Source of the DNA: CAZOJJ01 sp964580105
GTDB lineage: Bacteria > Bacteroidota > Rhodothermia > Rhodothermales > Rubricoccaceae
Direction: 5' to 3'
DNA length: 64,000 bases
Assembly (NCBI GenBank): GCA_964580105.1
Contig: CAZOJJ010000010.1
Location: forward strand, 1-64,000
Shown here: piece after piece, positions 30,579 through 38,384 of the stretch
Position numbering within the stretch: the stretch's first letter is position 1
How the letters are laid out: the number at the start of each line of letters is the position of its first letter
Program-made: the position numbers and the translations under genes
The notes under the pieces: generated by a model
Databases searched by the model: none
Told to the model about the DNA's origin: nothing
Seen by the model: only the letters and a program-made list of their open reading frames with translations

Positions 30579-30633
30579 GTCGCCGCCGGCCGCCCGACGC
30601 CGGCGCACGGAATCGGACCGGCGGCAGGGCGGT

Positions 30634-31803
30634 TCACGCCTCGACCGGAACGAAGCGGGCGCGGAGCCAGCCGTCCTCGACGGCGTGATCCGCCAGGCGA
30701 TAATACGCGAGGAAGTTCGGGAGGAGCACGTTCCGTCGCTGGTTCCGCACCTGCACCACGAGCCCGTCGCCGAACTGCTCGGCCTCCACCTCTTCGTCCC
30801 CGACGTACGGCAGCTTGATCTCGACGAGGTACGCCTCGCCTTCGCTCGTCACGCGGTACGTCGGCTCGTCGTAGAACACGGCCGCCGGGTCACGCTCGCC
30901 GTAGAGCGTCCGGCCGATCTCGCCGAGCAGCTCGATCCCGAACACCTCGCGGCCGACGTGCGGCACGCGGAAGACGGGGAGCGGCGCGAACGTCTCCTCG
31001 ATCTCGTCGAGGTAGGCCGCCTGCGCCTCGACGTAGCGCGAGAGCACGCCGCCCGCTTCCTCCTCCGGGATGACGCGGTTGACGATGGCGGCGTCCACGG
31101 CGTAGCCGTAGAGCTGGAGGTACGTGTAGGCGCGGCGGGCCTCCTGGATCACCATCCGCTCCGGGTTCATCACGAGGCGGGCCGAGGTGACGGCCGGGTT
31201 CTGGAGCACCTGCTGGATCTCGCCCAGCTTGCCGAAGAGCCCGTCGAGCTCGGCGTAGCCCTTGTCGAGCGGGATGCCGGTCGTCTTGCGAACGGCGAAG
31301 CCGACCGTCTTGAAGGCGGCTTTCTGGAGCGGAAACGCCTTCTGGAGCCACCACTGCGTCACCTGCGGGAGCGTGAGCAGCGTCAGCGTCTCGCCCGTCG
31401 GCGCGGCGTCGAGGACGATCACGTCGTACCGGCCTTCGGAATAGAACGCCTCCAGCCAGAGGAGCGCCGAGCCCTCGCTCATCCCCGGCAGCGCCGCCAT
31501 CTCCTCGGCGGCGACGGCGTCGGCGCCCTGCCAGCGGAGCACCGTCCGCATCAGCTCGCGCATGTTCCCCCAGTACCTCCGCATGGAGTAGTACAGGTCC
31601 ACTTCCTGCGCCCAGAGGTTCTCGGCGACCTCGACGGGCTCGGGGCCGAGCGGGCGGTCGAGCGCGTCGGCCAGCGAGTGGGCCGGGTCGGTGGACATGA
31701 CGAGCGTGCGGTAGCCGCGCCGGGCGCACGCGAGGGCGGTGGCGGCGGCGCACGTCGTCTTGCCGACGCCGCCCTTGCCGGTGAAGAGGAGGATGCGGGG
31801 CAC
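30634..31803 (-). CDS. ArsA/GET3-family ATPase
   Basis: The 389-residue product is a P-loop ATPase of the ArsA/GET3 type. Motifs: the deviant Walker A LFTGKGGVGKTTCAAATA at residues 5-22, VMSTDPAHSLADAL (switch I), VIVLDAAPTGETLTLLTLPQ (switch II, DxAPTGxTLRLL type). The TRC40-type CXXC is absent. The C-terminal part has a small beta domain (VEIKLPYVGDEEVEAEQFGD) known in bacterial relatives. It may handle tail-anchored or membrane proteins; arsenite export is not supported, as no arsB is near. GTG at 31803 is used; an ATG at 31875 in frame would add 24 weak residues. Confidence 0.88.
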   Translation of the reverse strand: MPRILLFTGKGGVGKTTCAAATALACARRGYRTLVMSTDPAHSLADALDRPLGPEPVEVAENLWAQEVDLYYSMRRYWGNMRELMRTVLRWQGADAVAAEEMAALPGMSEGSALLWLEAFYSEGRYDVIVLDAAPTGETLTLLTLPQVTQWWLQKAFPLQKAAFKTVGFAVRKTTGIPLDKGYAELDGLFGKLGEIQQVLQNPAVTSARLVMNPERMVIQEARRAYTYLQLYGYAVDAAIVNRVIPEEEAGGVLSRYVEAQAAYLDEIEETFAPLPVFRVPHVGREVFGIELLGEIGRTLYGERDPAAVFYDEPTYRVTSEGEAYLVEIKLPYVGDEEVEAEQFGDGLVVQVRNQRRNVLLPNFLAYYRLADHAVEDGWLRARFVPVEA

Positions 31804-32035
31804 GGATGCGGGGGTAGGAGGGCGCCGGTGTATGGGCGTTTCCGAGGCGTGGTTTCTCACCCGCTCGGTTTCCACCTGCTCTTTGCCGGCCGTCTCTCAC
31901 CCTTCCTCCGACGAGGAGGCTACCGCGGTTGACCCGGTCCGCCCCGGCCCCGAGGCGGGAGGACCCTCCTCGGCGACCACCCCGCTCGCGGAACCCATCG
32001 TCCGCCCGCGAAGCGTGGAGGAGCGGCGAGACCAC

Positions 32036-34735
32036 CTAGGGCGCGCCGTCGTCCGGCGCGCCGTCGTCCGGCGCGTCACCGTCTCCCCTCCCGTCGCTGC
32101 GTGGCGATGGAGCCCGGGGTGGCGGAGCCGGAGGAGGGGGCGGACGCCGGCTCGCTTCCGCCTCGCGTCGCTGCGGGTTCGACCGCCCGGCGTCCCGGCG
32201 CGGCACCTCGTCGTCCTCGCCCAGCATCTCCTCGGAGGTCAGGAACGGGTCGCGCTCGGCTTCCCGTCCCTCTTCGCGCGCCTTCTCTTTGGCGCGCGCG
32301 GGCGCGTCGGCGAAGGCGGCACGACGGAGGCGCTCCTCGGGGCTGATCTCCGTGCGGTCCTCCTCCATCCGGCCGAAGGCTTGCTCATAGGCCTCCCGGT
32401 CGAACTCGGTGTGGCGGAAGTCGTCCGGGTCCATCCCTTCGAGCGGCGCGCGGTCGAAGTAGGCGTCCACCTCGGCGTAGAGCGTGTCGTACTCGAGGTC
32501 GAGGGGCTGACGATAGGGGGGCGGGTCGGGGAAGCGGGCGTCGCCGAGGCGGCCCTGGACCTGCGCGAAGAAGTCGCCCACGACGAAGAGCGCGTTGTGG
32601 GCGCCCTGCCCCCAGTAGTTCGAGCGGAAGGTGACCTGCTGGTCGTTGAAGCCGACCCACGCGCCGGCCACGAGCCGGGGGTGCATGAGGATGAACCAGC
32701 CGTCGGCGTTGCCCTGCGTGGTGCCCGTCTTGCCGGCGACGTCGCCCGTGACGCCCCAGGCGCGGATGCCGCGGCCGGTGCCGCGGTCCACGACGCCGCG
32801 CATCATATCGAGCAGGGTGCGCGCCTCGCGGCGCGAGAGGGCCTGCCCGCCGCGCCCGCCGAACGATTCGACGATGCGGCCCTCGGCCGTCTCGACGCGC
32901 GTCACGAGACGGGGCAGGCGGCGGCGCCCGTCGTTGGCGATGGTGCCGTAGGCTGCGACCATCTCCAGGAGCGTGACGGGGCTGGTGCCGAGCGCGAGCG
33001 AGGGCACGAGGTCGAGCTCGCTCTCGGTGATGCCCATCTCGCGCGCGACGAGGGCCACGCGGCCGGGCCCGACCTCGGCCATGAGCTGCGCCGTGATGGT
33101 GTTCTTGGAGTAGGCGAGGGCGTCGGCGAGGGTGAGCTCGGCGCCCGAGACGGAGCCGCTGTTGGTGGGCCGCCAGACGCGGCCGTGGCCGAGGTCCACC
33201 TCGACGGCCTCGTCGGTGAGCCGGTCCATCGGAGAGAAGCCGCGCTGGAGGGCGGCGGCGTAGACGAACGGCTTGAACGTGGAGCCGGGCTGGCGGCGCG
33301 CCACCGCCACGTGGTCGTATTCGTCCACCGCGAAGTCGCGGCTTCCGACCCACGCCTTCACGTCGCCCGAGGCGGGGTCGAGGGCGACGAACCCCGCTTC
33401 GAGGCGGGTGACGACGGCGCGAAGCGAGTCCATGAACGACTCGTTCCGGCGGAGGGAGTCGAGAGCGGCCGCCTCCGAGAGGCCCGCCTCGGTGAGCGCG
33501 GCGAAGGCGCCGGAGCGCCGGACGTGCCGCTCGACCACCTCCGCGCGCGTGGCCCAGAAGTAGCCGAAGGGCTCGACGCGGTCGCGGTAGGCCACGTAGG
33601 CGTCGAGGCTGCCGAGCGAGGGCATCGCGCGGCGGCTCCACTCCACGTCGGCGACGGCCTGGAGGCGCGCCGTCTGCTCCTCGACGGCCGCCTGCGCCGC
33701 CTCCTGGAGCGCGAGGTCGAGCGTGGTGTAGATCACGAGCCCGTCGCGTTCGAGGTCGAAGCCCCGGCGCATCGCCCAGTCCTCCATCCGGGCGCGCACG
33801 GCGGCGGTGAAGTGGGGAGCGAGGCTTTCGTTGCCGGGGAGCCGCTGGAAGTCGAGGCCGAGGTCGGTAGCGCGGAGGCTGTCGGCCTCGGCCGTGCTGA
33901 GGAAGTCTTCCTCGGCCATCAGGCGGAGGACGAGGTTGCGGCGCTCGCGGGCGCGCTCGGGGTGGCGCACGGGGTCGTAGTAGGCCGTCCCTTTGAGCAT
34001 GGCCACGAGCGTGGCCCCCTCCGCAACCGAGAGTGCCGAGGCCGGCTTGCCGAAGTACGTCCGCGCCGCGCGTTCGAAACCCGTCGCGTTGTAGATGAAC
34101 GGGACGGTGTTGACGTACGCCTCGAGAACGGCGCGCTTGGTGTGGTGCTGCTCGATCTTGAGCGCGGCGATGATCTCCTTGAGCTTGCGCGTGAGGGTGC
34201 CGGAGCGGCCGATCTCCTCGGGGAACAGGTTCCGCGCGAGCTGCTGCGTGACGGTCGAGCCGCCCTGCGTGTCGCCCGCAAGCGTGCGGAAGGCGGCGGC
34301 GAGGCTGCGCCGAACGTCCACGCCGCCGTGCTCGTAGAACCGCCGATCCTCCGTCGCGATCAGCGCGTGGACGACGTGGTTCGGGATGGAGTCGAGCGGA
34401 ACCCATTCCTGGAACGGTTCCTCGAACTGGGTCAGCTTCTCACCCCCGGCGGCCAGGACGACGGACGGACGGGCCTCGGCCGCCCGGTTCAGCTCCAGCG
34501 CGTTCGGCGTGGCCGGAATCAGCGCGAGGGCGTAGAGAAACACCGCGAACACACAGAACGCGCCGAAGACGGCCAGCCCGGCGAGCACGAGGCCGCCTTT
34601 CTTCCACCCGGGCACGTCGGGGGCGCGGAAGGCGGCGGCGTAGCGGCGGAGGAAGCCGGGCACCCAGACCCGTCTCCCTTCGAGGACGGGGCCGGAGCGG
34701 TTGCGGGAGCGGCGGAACGACCAGCGGGATGCCAT
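32036..34735 (-). CDS. Penicillin-binding protein 1A-type bifunctional transglycosylase/transpeptidase
   Basis: The 899-residue class A PBP builds peptidoglycan. A basic N-terminal tail precedes one membrane helix (VLAGLAVFGAFCVFAVFLYA, about 50-70). The GT51 domain has ATEDRRFYEHGGVD with catalytic Glu, GGSTVTQQLARNLFPEEIG and RKLKEIIAALKIE. The transpeptidase has GSTFKPFVYAAAL (SxxK), YSKNT and KTGTTQGNADGW. The C-terminal tail is charged and ends in GAP and DDGAP units from two 15-bp DNA repeats near 32041-32070. It is longer than E. coli PBP1a in its tail. A minus-strand promoter-like pair lies at 34763-34791. Confidence 0.95.
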   Translation of the reverse strand: MASRWSFRRSRNRSGPVLEGRRVWVPGFLRRYAAAFRAPDVPGWKKGGLVLAGLAVFGAFCVFAVFLYALALIPATPNALELNRAAEARPSVVLAAGGEKLTQFEEPFQEWVPLDSIPNHVVHALIATEDRRFYEHGGVDVRRSLAAAFRTLAGDTQGGSTVTQQLARNLFPEEIGRSGTLTRKLKEIIAALKIEQHHTKRAVLEAYVNTVPFIYNATGFERAARTYFGKPASALSVAEGATLVAMLKGTAYYDPVRHPERARERRNLVLRLMAEEDFLSTAEADSLRATDLGLDFQRLPGNESLAPHFTAAVRARMEDWAMRRGFDLERDGLVIYTTLDLALQEAAQAAVEEQTARLQAVADVEWSRRAMPSLGSLDAYVAYRDRVEPFGYFWATRAEVVERHVRRSGAFAALTEAGLSEAAALDSLRRNESFMDSLRAVVTRLEAGFVALDPASGDVKAWVGSRDFAVDEYDHVAVARRQPGSTFKPFVYAAALQRGFSPMDRLTDEAVEVDLGHGRVWRPTNSGSVSGAELTLADALAYSKNTITAQLMAEVGPGRVALVAREMGITESELDLVPSLALGTSPVTLLEMVAAYGTIANDGRRRLPRLVTRVETAEGRIVESFGGRGGQALSRREARTLLDMMRGVVDRGTGRGIRAWGVTGDVAGKTGTTQGNADGWFILMHPRLVAGAWVGFNDQQVTFRSNYWGQGAHNALFVVGDFFAQVQGRLGDARFPDPPPYRQPLDLEYDTLYAEVDAYFDRAPLEGMDPDDFRHTEFDREAYEQAFGRMEEDRTEISPEERLRRAAFADAPARAKEKAREEGREAERDPFLTSEEMLGEDDEVPRRDAGRSNPQRREAEASRRPPPPPAPPPRAPSPRSDGRGDGDAPDDGAPDDGAP

Positions 34736-34762
34736 GAAGGACAGATCGGCAGGAACGGGGGA

Positions 34763-34791
34763 CGAGATAAGGAGAACGCCCCGGGGGCCAA
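34763..34791 (-). promoter_or_regulatory. Bacteroidota-type promoter before the PBP gene
   Basis: On the minus strand TTG (34791-34789) and TATCTCG (34769-34763) are separated by 19 bases, 27 bases before the ATG. Confidence 0.4.
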
Positions 34792-34994
34792 GTCCGTGCC
34801 GTCACACGCCCGGCCAAGGCCTCGGCGCGATTGCCAGGGTATGCCTTAGGTCGGGCCACACCCCCAATCCATGCGCGCCGCCTGCGCCGACGGTGGAGCA
34901 GCCGGCCGGACGACACGCGCGTCCGTGGGGAAGGAACCGGAACGGCCGAGCGGGTTCTCGCCGCGTGGTACCGGAAGGGCTGAAACCGGAGGCC

Positions 34995-35840
34995 CTACCG
35001 CAGCGCCTCCTCCAGCGTCGTCGCCGCGTCGGTCGAGGCGTCGCGGTACTTGACGATGCAGGGGGCGGCGAGGCTGAGGCCGTGGGCTCGGCCGAAGGCG
35101 GAGTCCACCGCTCGCGCACCGGGCACGACGACGGCGCCGGCCGGAATCTCCAGGCCGCCGTGCCCGTCGGCACGAAGGACGGCCTCGTTCACGAGGTCGT
35201 ACACCCGCGAGGACCGCGTCAGGATCACGCCCGCCGCCAGCACGGCGCCCTCGCGCACGACGGTGCCCTCGTAGATCCCGCTTCCGCCTCCGACGAACAC
35301 GTCGTCCTCGACGACGACGGGCACGGCCCCGATGGGCTCCAGCACGCCGCCCACCTGCGCCGCCGCGCTCAGGTGCACGCGCCGCCCGATCTGCGCGCAG
35401 CTCCCGACGAGCGCGTGGCTGTCCACCATCGTCCCCTCGCCCACGTACGCGCCGACGTTGACGTACATCGGGGGCATGCAGACGACGCCGGGGGCGACGT
35501 AGGCGCCGCGCCGGATGGTCGAACCGCCGGGCACGATCCGCACGCCGTCGCCCTTCTCGAACGAGCGCGCCGGGAAGGTGGCCTTGTCGAAGAACGAGAA
35601 CGGCCGCGCGGAGAAGTCCGCGATCTCGCCGAGGCGGAAGCCGAGGAGGATGCCCTGCTTGACCCAGCCGTTGGCGCGCCAGGCGCCGTCCTCGCCGCGC
35701 TCGGCGGAGCGGACCTCGCCCCGTTCGAGGGCGTCGAGGAGGGCGTGGAAGTCGTCGAGGGCGGCGTCGCGGTCGAGGGCGTCGGCGGCCTGCGTCGCGT
35801 GGCGCTCGATGGCCTGGCGGAGGTCGGCGAGGGCGGGCAT
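34995..35840 (-). CDS. dapD: Tetrahydrodipicolinate N-succinyltransferase
   Basis: The 281-residue product performs the succinyl step of the lysine/diaminopimelate pathway. N-terminal helical part (DLRQAIERHATQAADALDRD), then the left-handed beta helix hexapeptide repeats: RIVPGGSTIRRGAYVAPGVV, MPPMYVNVGAYVGEGTMVDSH, VGSCAQIGRRVHLSAAAQVG, GVLEPIGAVPVVVEDDVFVGG, all as in DapD. The last gene of the minus-strand thrA-mbl-dapB-dapA-dapD set. The 99-base gap from dapA is mostly the 14-bp array, which ends 6 bases before its ATG. Confidence 0.95.
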   Translation of the reverse strand: MPALADLRQAIERHATQAADALDRDAALDDFHALLDALERGEVRSAERGEDGAWRANGWVKQGILLGFRLGEIADFSARPFSFFDKATFPARSFEKGDGVRIVPGGSTIRRGAYVAPGVVCMPPMYVNVGAYVGEGTMVDSHALVGSCAQIGRRVHLSAAAQVGGVLEPIGAVPVVVEDDVFVGGGSGIYEGTVVREGAVLAAGVILTRSSRVYDLVNEAVLRADGHGGLEIPAGAVVVPGARAVDSAFGRAHGLSLAAPCIVKYRDASTDAATTLEEALR

Positions 35841-35846
35841 CGATCG

Positions 35847-35925
35847 GTTCAGGGTGCGGGGTTCAGGGTGCGGGGTTCAGGGTGCGGGGTTCAGGGTGCG
35901 GGGTTCAGGGTGCGGGGTTCAGGGG
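35847..35925. repeat. 14-bp tandem repeat (gttcagggtgcggg), five copies and a partial
   Basis: Copies at 35847, 35861, 35875, 35889 and 35903, then gttcagggg. It fills most of the gap between dapA and dapD and would sit in the dapD leader. Confidence 0.95.
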
Positions 35926-35938
35926 CGGAGCAAGTGGC

Positions 35939-36856
35939 CTACGCCTCGGCGGCGACACGGATGTGCGGGCGGTAGGCGTCCATCACGCGTGGACGGTTGG
36001 CCTCGGAGAGCGGCACCAGCGGGAGGCGCAGGTGCGGCTCGATCCGCCCCATCTCGGCGAGCACGGCCTTGATGGGGCCGGGGTTGGCCTCGACGAAGCT
36101 CGCCCGCATGGCGTCGAGCAGGCGGAAGTGCAGCGCGCGCGCGCCGTCGAACGCGCCGGCCAGCCCGAGGCGGACCAGCTCGCTGATCGCGCCGGGCACG
36201 GCGTTGGCGATCACGCTCACGAGGCCGTCGGCCCCGAGGGCGAGCATGGGCAGCGTCAGATCGTCGTCGCCGGAGTAGACGGCGAGGCCCTCGGGCCGGT
36301 GCGCGAGGATGTCGGCGATCTGGTTGAGGTTGCCCGAGGCCTCCTTCGTCCCGACCACGCTCGGCACCGCCTCGGCCACCCTGAGCTGGGTCTCGGCGGT
36401 GAGGTTGGAGCCCGTCCGGCCGGGCACGTTGTAGAGGATGATCGGGCAGTCCGTCGCGTCGGCGATGGCGGCGACGTGCCCGAGGAAGCCGGCGGGCGTG
36501 GGCTTGTTGTAGTACGGCCCGACGACCAGGAGGCCGTCCGCCCCCGCCTCGGCGGCCTCGCGGGAGAACTGCACGCTCTGCGCCGTGTTGTTCGTGCCCG
36601 TCCCGATCACGACCGGCACGCGCCCGGCCGCGTGTTCGACGGCGACCTCCACGATCCGCCGGCGCTCCTCGGGCGTGACGGTGGGGTTCTCGCCCGTCGT
36701 GCCGAGGACGACGAGGGCCTCGACGCCCTTGTAGCCGTTGCTGCCCTCGATCTGGAAGTCGATCAGGCGGCGGAGGGCGTCGGCGTCGACGCGGTCGTCG
36801 GCGGTGAAGGGGGTGACGAGGGCAGGTGCGGTGCCGCGGAAGACGGGGCGTTTCAT
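35939..36856 (-). CDS. dapA: 4-hydroxy-tetrahydrodipicolinate synthase
   Basis: The 305-residue product condenses pyruvate with aspartate semialdehyde in lysine/DAP synthesis. Motifs: APALVTPFTADDRVDADALR at the N-terminus, VVLGTTGENPTVTPEERRRI near 45-65, the active-site Tyr in PIILYNVPGRTG and the Schiff base Lys in VVGTKEASGNLNQ near 165. Length fits (about 290-300). dapB lies upstream with a 70-base gap, dapD downstream across the repeat array. Confidence 0.96.
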   Translation of the reverse strand: MKRPVFRGTAPALVTPFTADDRVDADALRRLIDFQIEGSNGYKGVEALVVLGTTGENPTVTPEERRRIVEVAVEHAAGRVPVVIGTGTNNTAQSVQFSREAAEAGADGLLVVGPYYNKPTPAGFLGHVAAIADATDCPIILYNVPGRTGSNLTAETQLRVAEAVPSVVGTKEASGNLNQIADILAHRPEGLAVYSGDDDLTLPMLALGADGLVSVIANAVPGAISELVRLGLAGAFDGARALHFRLLDAMRASFVEANPGPIKAVLAEMGRIEPHLRLPLVPLSEANRPRVMDAYRPHIRVAAEA

Positions 36857-36926
36857 GGAGCGAAGGGCTGAGGGCGTGGAGGCGTGATTGGGAGGCCGCC
36901 TGCGTGACCATCGATCAATCGATAAG

Positions 36927-37670
36927 TCACTCGTTTACCCAATCACCGAGCATGTCGTCGAGCGTGAAGAGGCCGGTGCGGCCGTGGACCCACGCGGCGG
37001 CGCGGACGGCGCCCACGGCGAAGGCCCGGCGGTCTTTGGCGACGTGCGAGAACCGGAGCTGGTCGGCGGCGCTGTCGAAGCCGACGGTGTGCTCGCCGAA
37101 GACGGCGCCGACGCGGGTGCTGGTGACGTGGAGCGCCTCGGGCGCGATGCGGCCGTGCTGGGTCTCGGTCTCGATCCGCTCCTTACGCCCGAGCCCGGCG
37201 AGCAGTTCGTCGGCCAGCAGCCGGGCCGTCCCGCTCGGGCTGTCCACCTTGCCGACGTGGTGCGCCTCGTGGACCCACGCGTCGTAGTCGGCCAGCCGGT
37301 CGAGCAGCGGGAGCGCGCCGCGCAGGGCGCGTACGAGGACGGCCACGCCGAGCGAGAAGTTCGGCGCGTAGAGCACGCCGTTCCGGCCCTCCTCGACCCA
37401 CGCGCGCACCTTGCCGAGGTCGTCGTACCAGCCCGTCGTACCCACGACGGCGTCCACGCCCCAGAAGGCGTAGCGGTGGAGGTGGTCGAGCGCGAGGTCC
37501 GGCAACGAGAAGTCGATCACGACGTCGGCGCCGCCGAGGTCGGCCGCGTCGCGGGCGTCGAGGAGCGGGCGGGCCGAGTCGAAGCGGGTGACGATCGTGT
37601 GGCCTTCTTCCTGTGCGACGGCCTCCACGGCCTGGCCCATCCGGCCGGTCCCTACGAGGGCGAGGTTCAT
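36927..37670 (-). CDS. dapB: 4-hydroxy-tetrahydrodipicolinate reductase
   Basis: The 247-residue product reduces the DapA product with NAD(P)H. N-terminus MNLALVGTGRMGQAVEAVAQ has the dinucleotide motif; VVIDFSLPDLALDHL, VGTTGWYDD and NFSLGVAVLVRALRGALP follow; substrate binding EAHHVGKVDSPSGTARLLAD with the His and Lys of the family. Length is slightly short of E. coli (273). Its start overlaps the MBL hydrolase stop by 4 bases (ATGA). Confidence 0.95.
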   Translation of the reverse strand: MNLALVGTGRMGQAVEAVAQEEGHTIVTRFDSARPLLDARDAADLGGADVVIDFSLPDLALDHLHRYAFWGVDAVVGTTGWYDDLGKVRAWVEEGRNGVLYAPNFSLGVAVLVRALRGALPLLDRLADYDAWVHEAHHVGKVDSPSGTARLLADELLAGLGRKERIETETQHGRIAPEALHVTSTRVGAVFGEHTVGFDSAADQLRFSHVAKDRRAFAVGAVRAAAWVHGRTGLFTLDDMLGDWVNE

Positions 37671-38359
37671 GCGTTGTAGACGGTAGACAGTAAACGGTCT
37701 ACAGGAAGCGAAGCGATGAACGCCTCGAACCGGTCCGGGTCGCGCAGCGGCGGGCCGTGCCCGAAGCAGACGACGGCCGGGCGGAGGCCGAGCAGCGTCC
37801 GCGCTGAGGCCCGATTCCGCGCCGGGTCGGGGGTGAACAGGCGGGGCGGCTCGCGCAGGCCGGGCGCCGACGTGAGGATGTGCATCCCGAAGAACACGTC
37901 GCCGAGGACGAGCACGCCGTCGCGCTCGCGCCAGTAGGCGAGGTGGCCGGGCGAATGCCCCGGCGTGGCGAGGGCGACGAACTCACCGACGGTATCGCCG
38001 CCCCGGAGGCGGCGGGCGACGGGCACGGGCGGCGCCTTCGGCGGCGCGAGCTTCGTGAGCCACGTGCCCTGCGGCACGAGCGGGCGGAGGTCGCCGCTCT
38101 CGACGGCGTCGGCGTCGGCCTCGGGGCACCAGAGCGGGACGTTCCGTGCGGCGCACACCGCCGCGCTGGCGCCGGCGTGGTCCGAGTGCCCGTGCGTGAG
38201 CACGTGGAGGTCGAGCGGTTTTTCCTCCAGCGCCTTCAGGATCGTTGGCGCGCTCCCCGGCAGGCCCGCGTCGAAGAGCACGCCGTCGGCGTAGTAGACG
38301 TTGACCCAGTTGCGAGGAAGGACGGGCAGGTGGAAGAAGCCGGGCGTGAGTTCGTGCAT
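37667..38359 (-). CDS. MBL-fold metallo-hydrolase
   Basis: The 230-residue product has the metallo-beta-lactamase signature LTHGHSDHAGAS near residue 60, a second His in ATPGHSPGHLAYW near 143, Asp in VLGDVFFGMH near 162 and a last His in CFGHGPPLRD near 207, a full two-metal set. The substrate is unknown; glyoxalase II-like or lactone/ester hydrolysis is possible. It sits inside the lysine pathway set and is coupled to dapB by overlap. A start at 38377 would add MPTVSA; ATG at 38359 (MHELTPGFFHLPV) is chosen for fit. Confidence 0.88.
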   Translation of the reverse strand: MHELTPGFFHLPVLPRNWVNVYYADGVLFDAGLPGSAPTILKALEEKPLDLHVLTHGHSDHAGASAAVCAARNVPLWCPEADADAVESGDLRPLVPQGTWLTKLAPPKAPPVPVARRLRGGDTVGEFVALATPGHSPGHLAYWRERDGVLVLGDVFFGMHILTSAPGLREPPRLFTPDPARNRASARTLLGLRPAVVCFGHGPPLRDPDRFEAFIASLPVDRLLSTVYNA

Positions 38360-38384
38360 GGCGGAGACGGTTGGCATCCGGGCG

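Noticed and set aside
30634..31803. Arsenite pump ATPase role
   Set aside because: No arsB, arsC or arsR nearby; the family is broad and includes membrane-protein targeting ATPases.
35847..35925. CRISPR-like array
   Set aside because: Units are contiguous 14-mers without spacers; no array in the window has the 28-37 bp repeat and unique spacer layout, and no cas gene is present.
36888..37679. Plus-strand open frame over dapB
   Set aside because: dapB on the minus strand has all family motifs; the plus-strand product has none.
37672..37702. Regulatory hairpin gtagac/gtctac at the end of the MBL gene
   Set aside because: Short arms within coding sequence; no sign of function.
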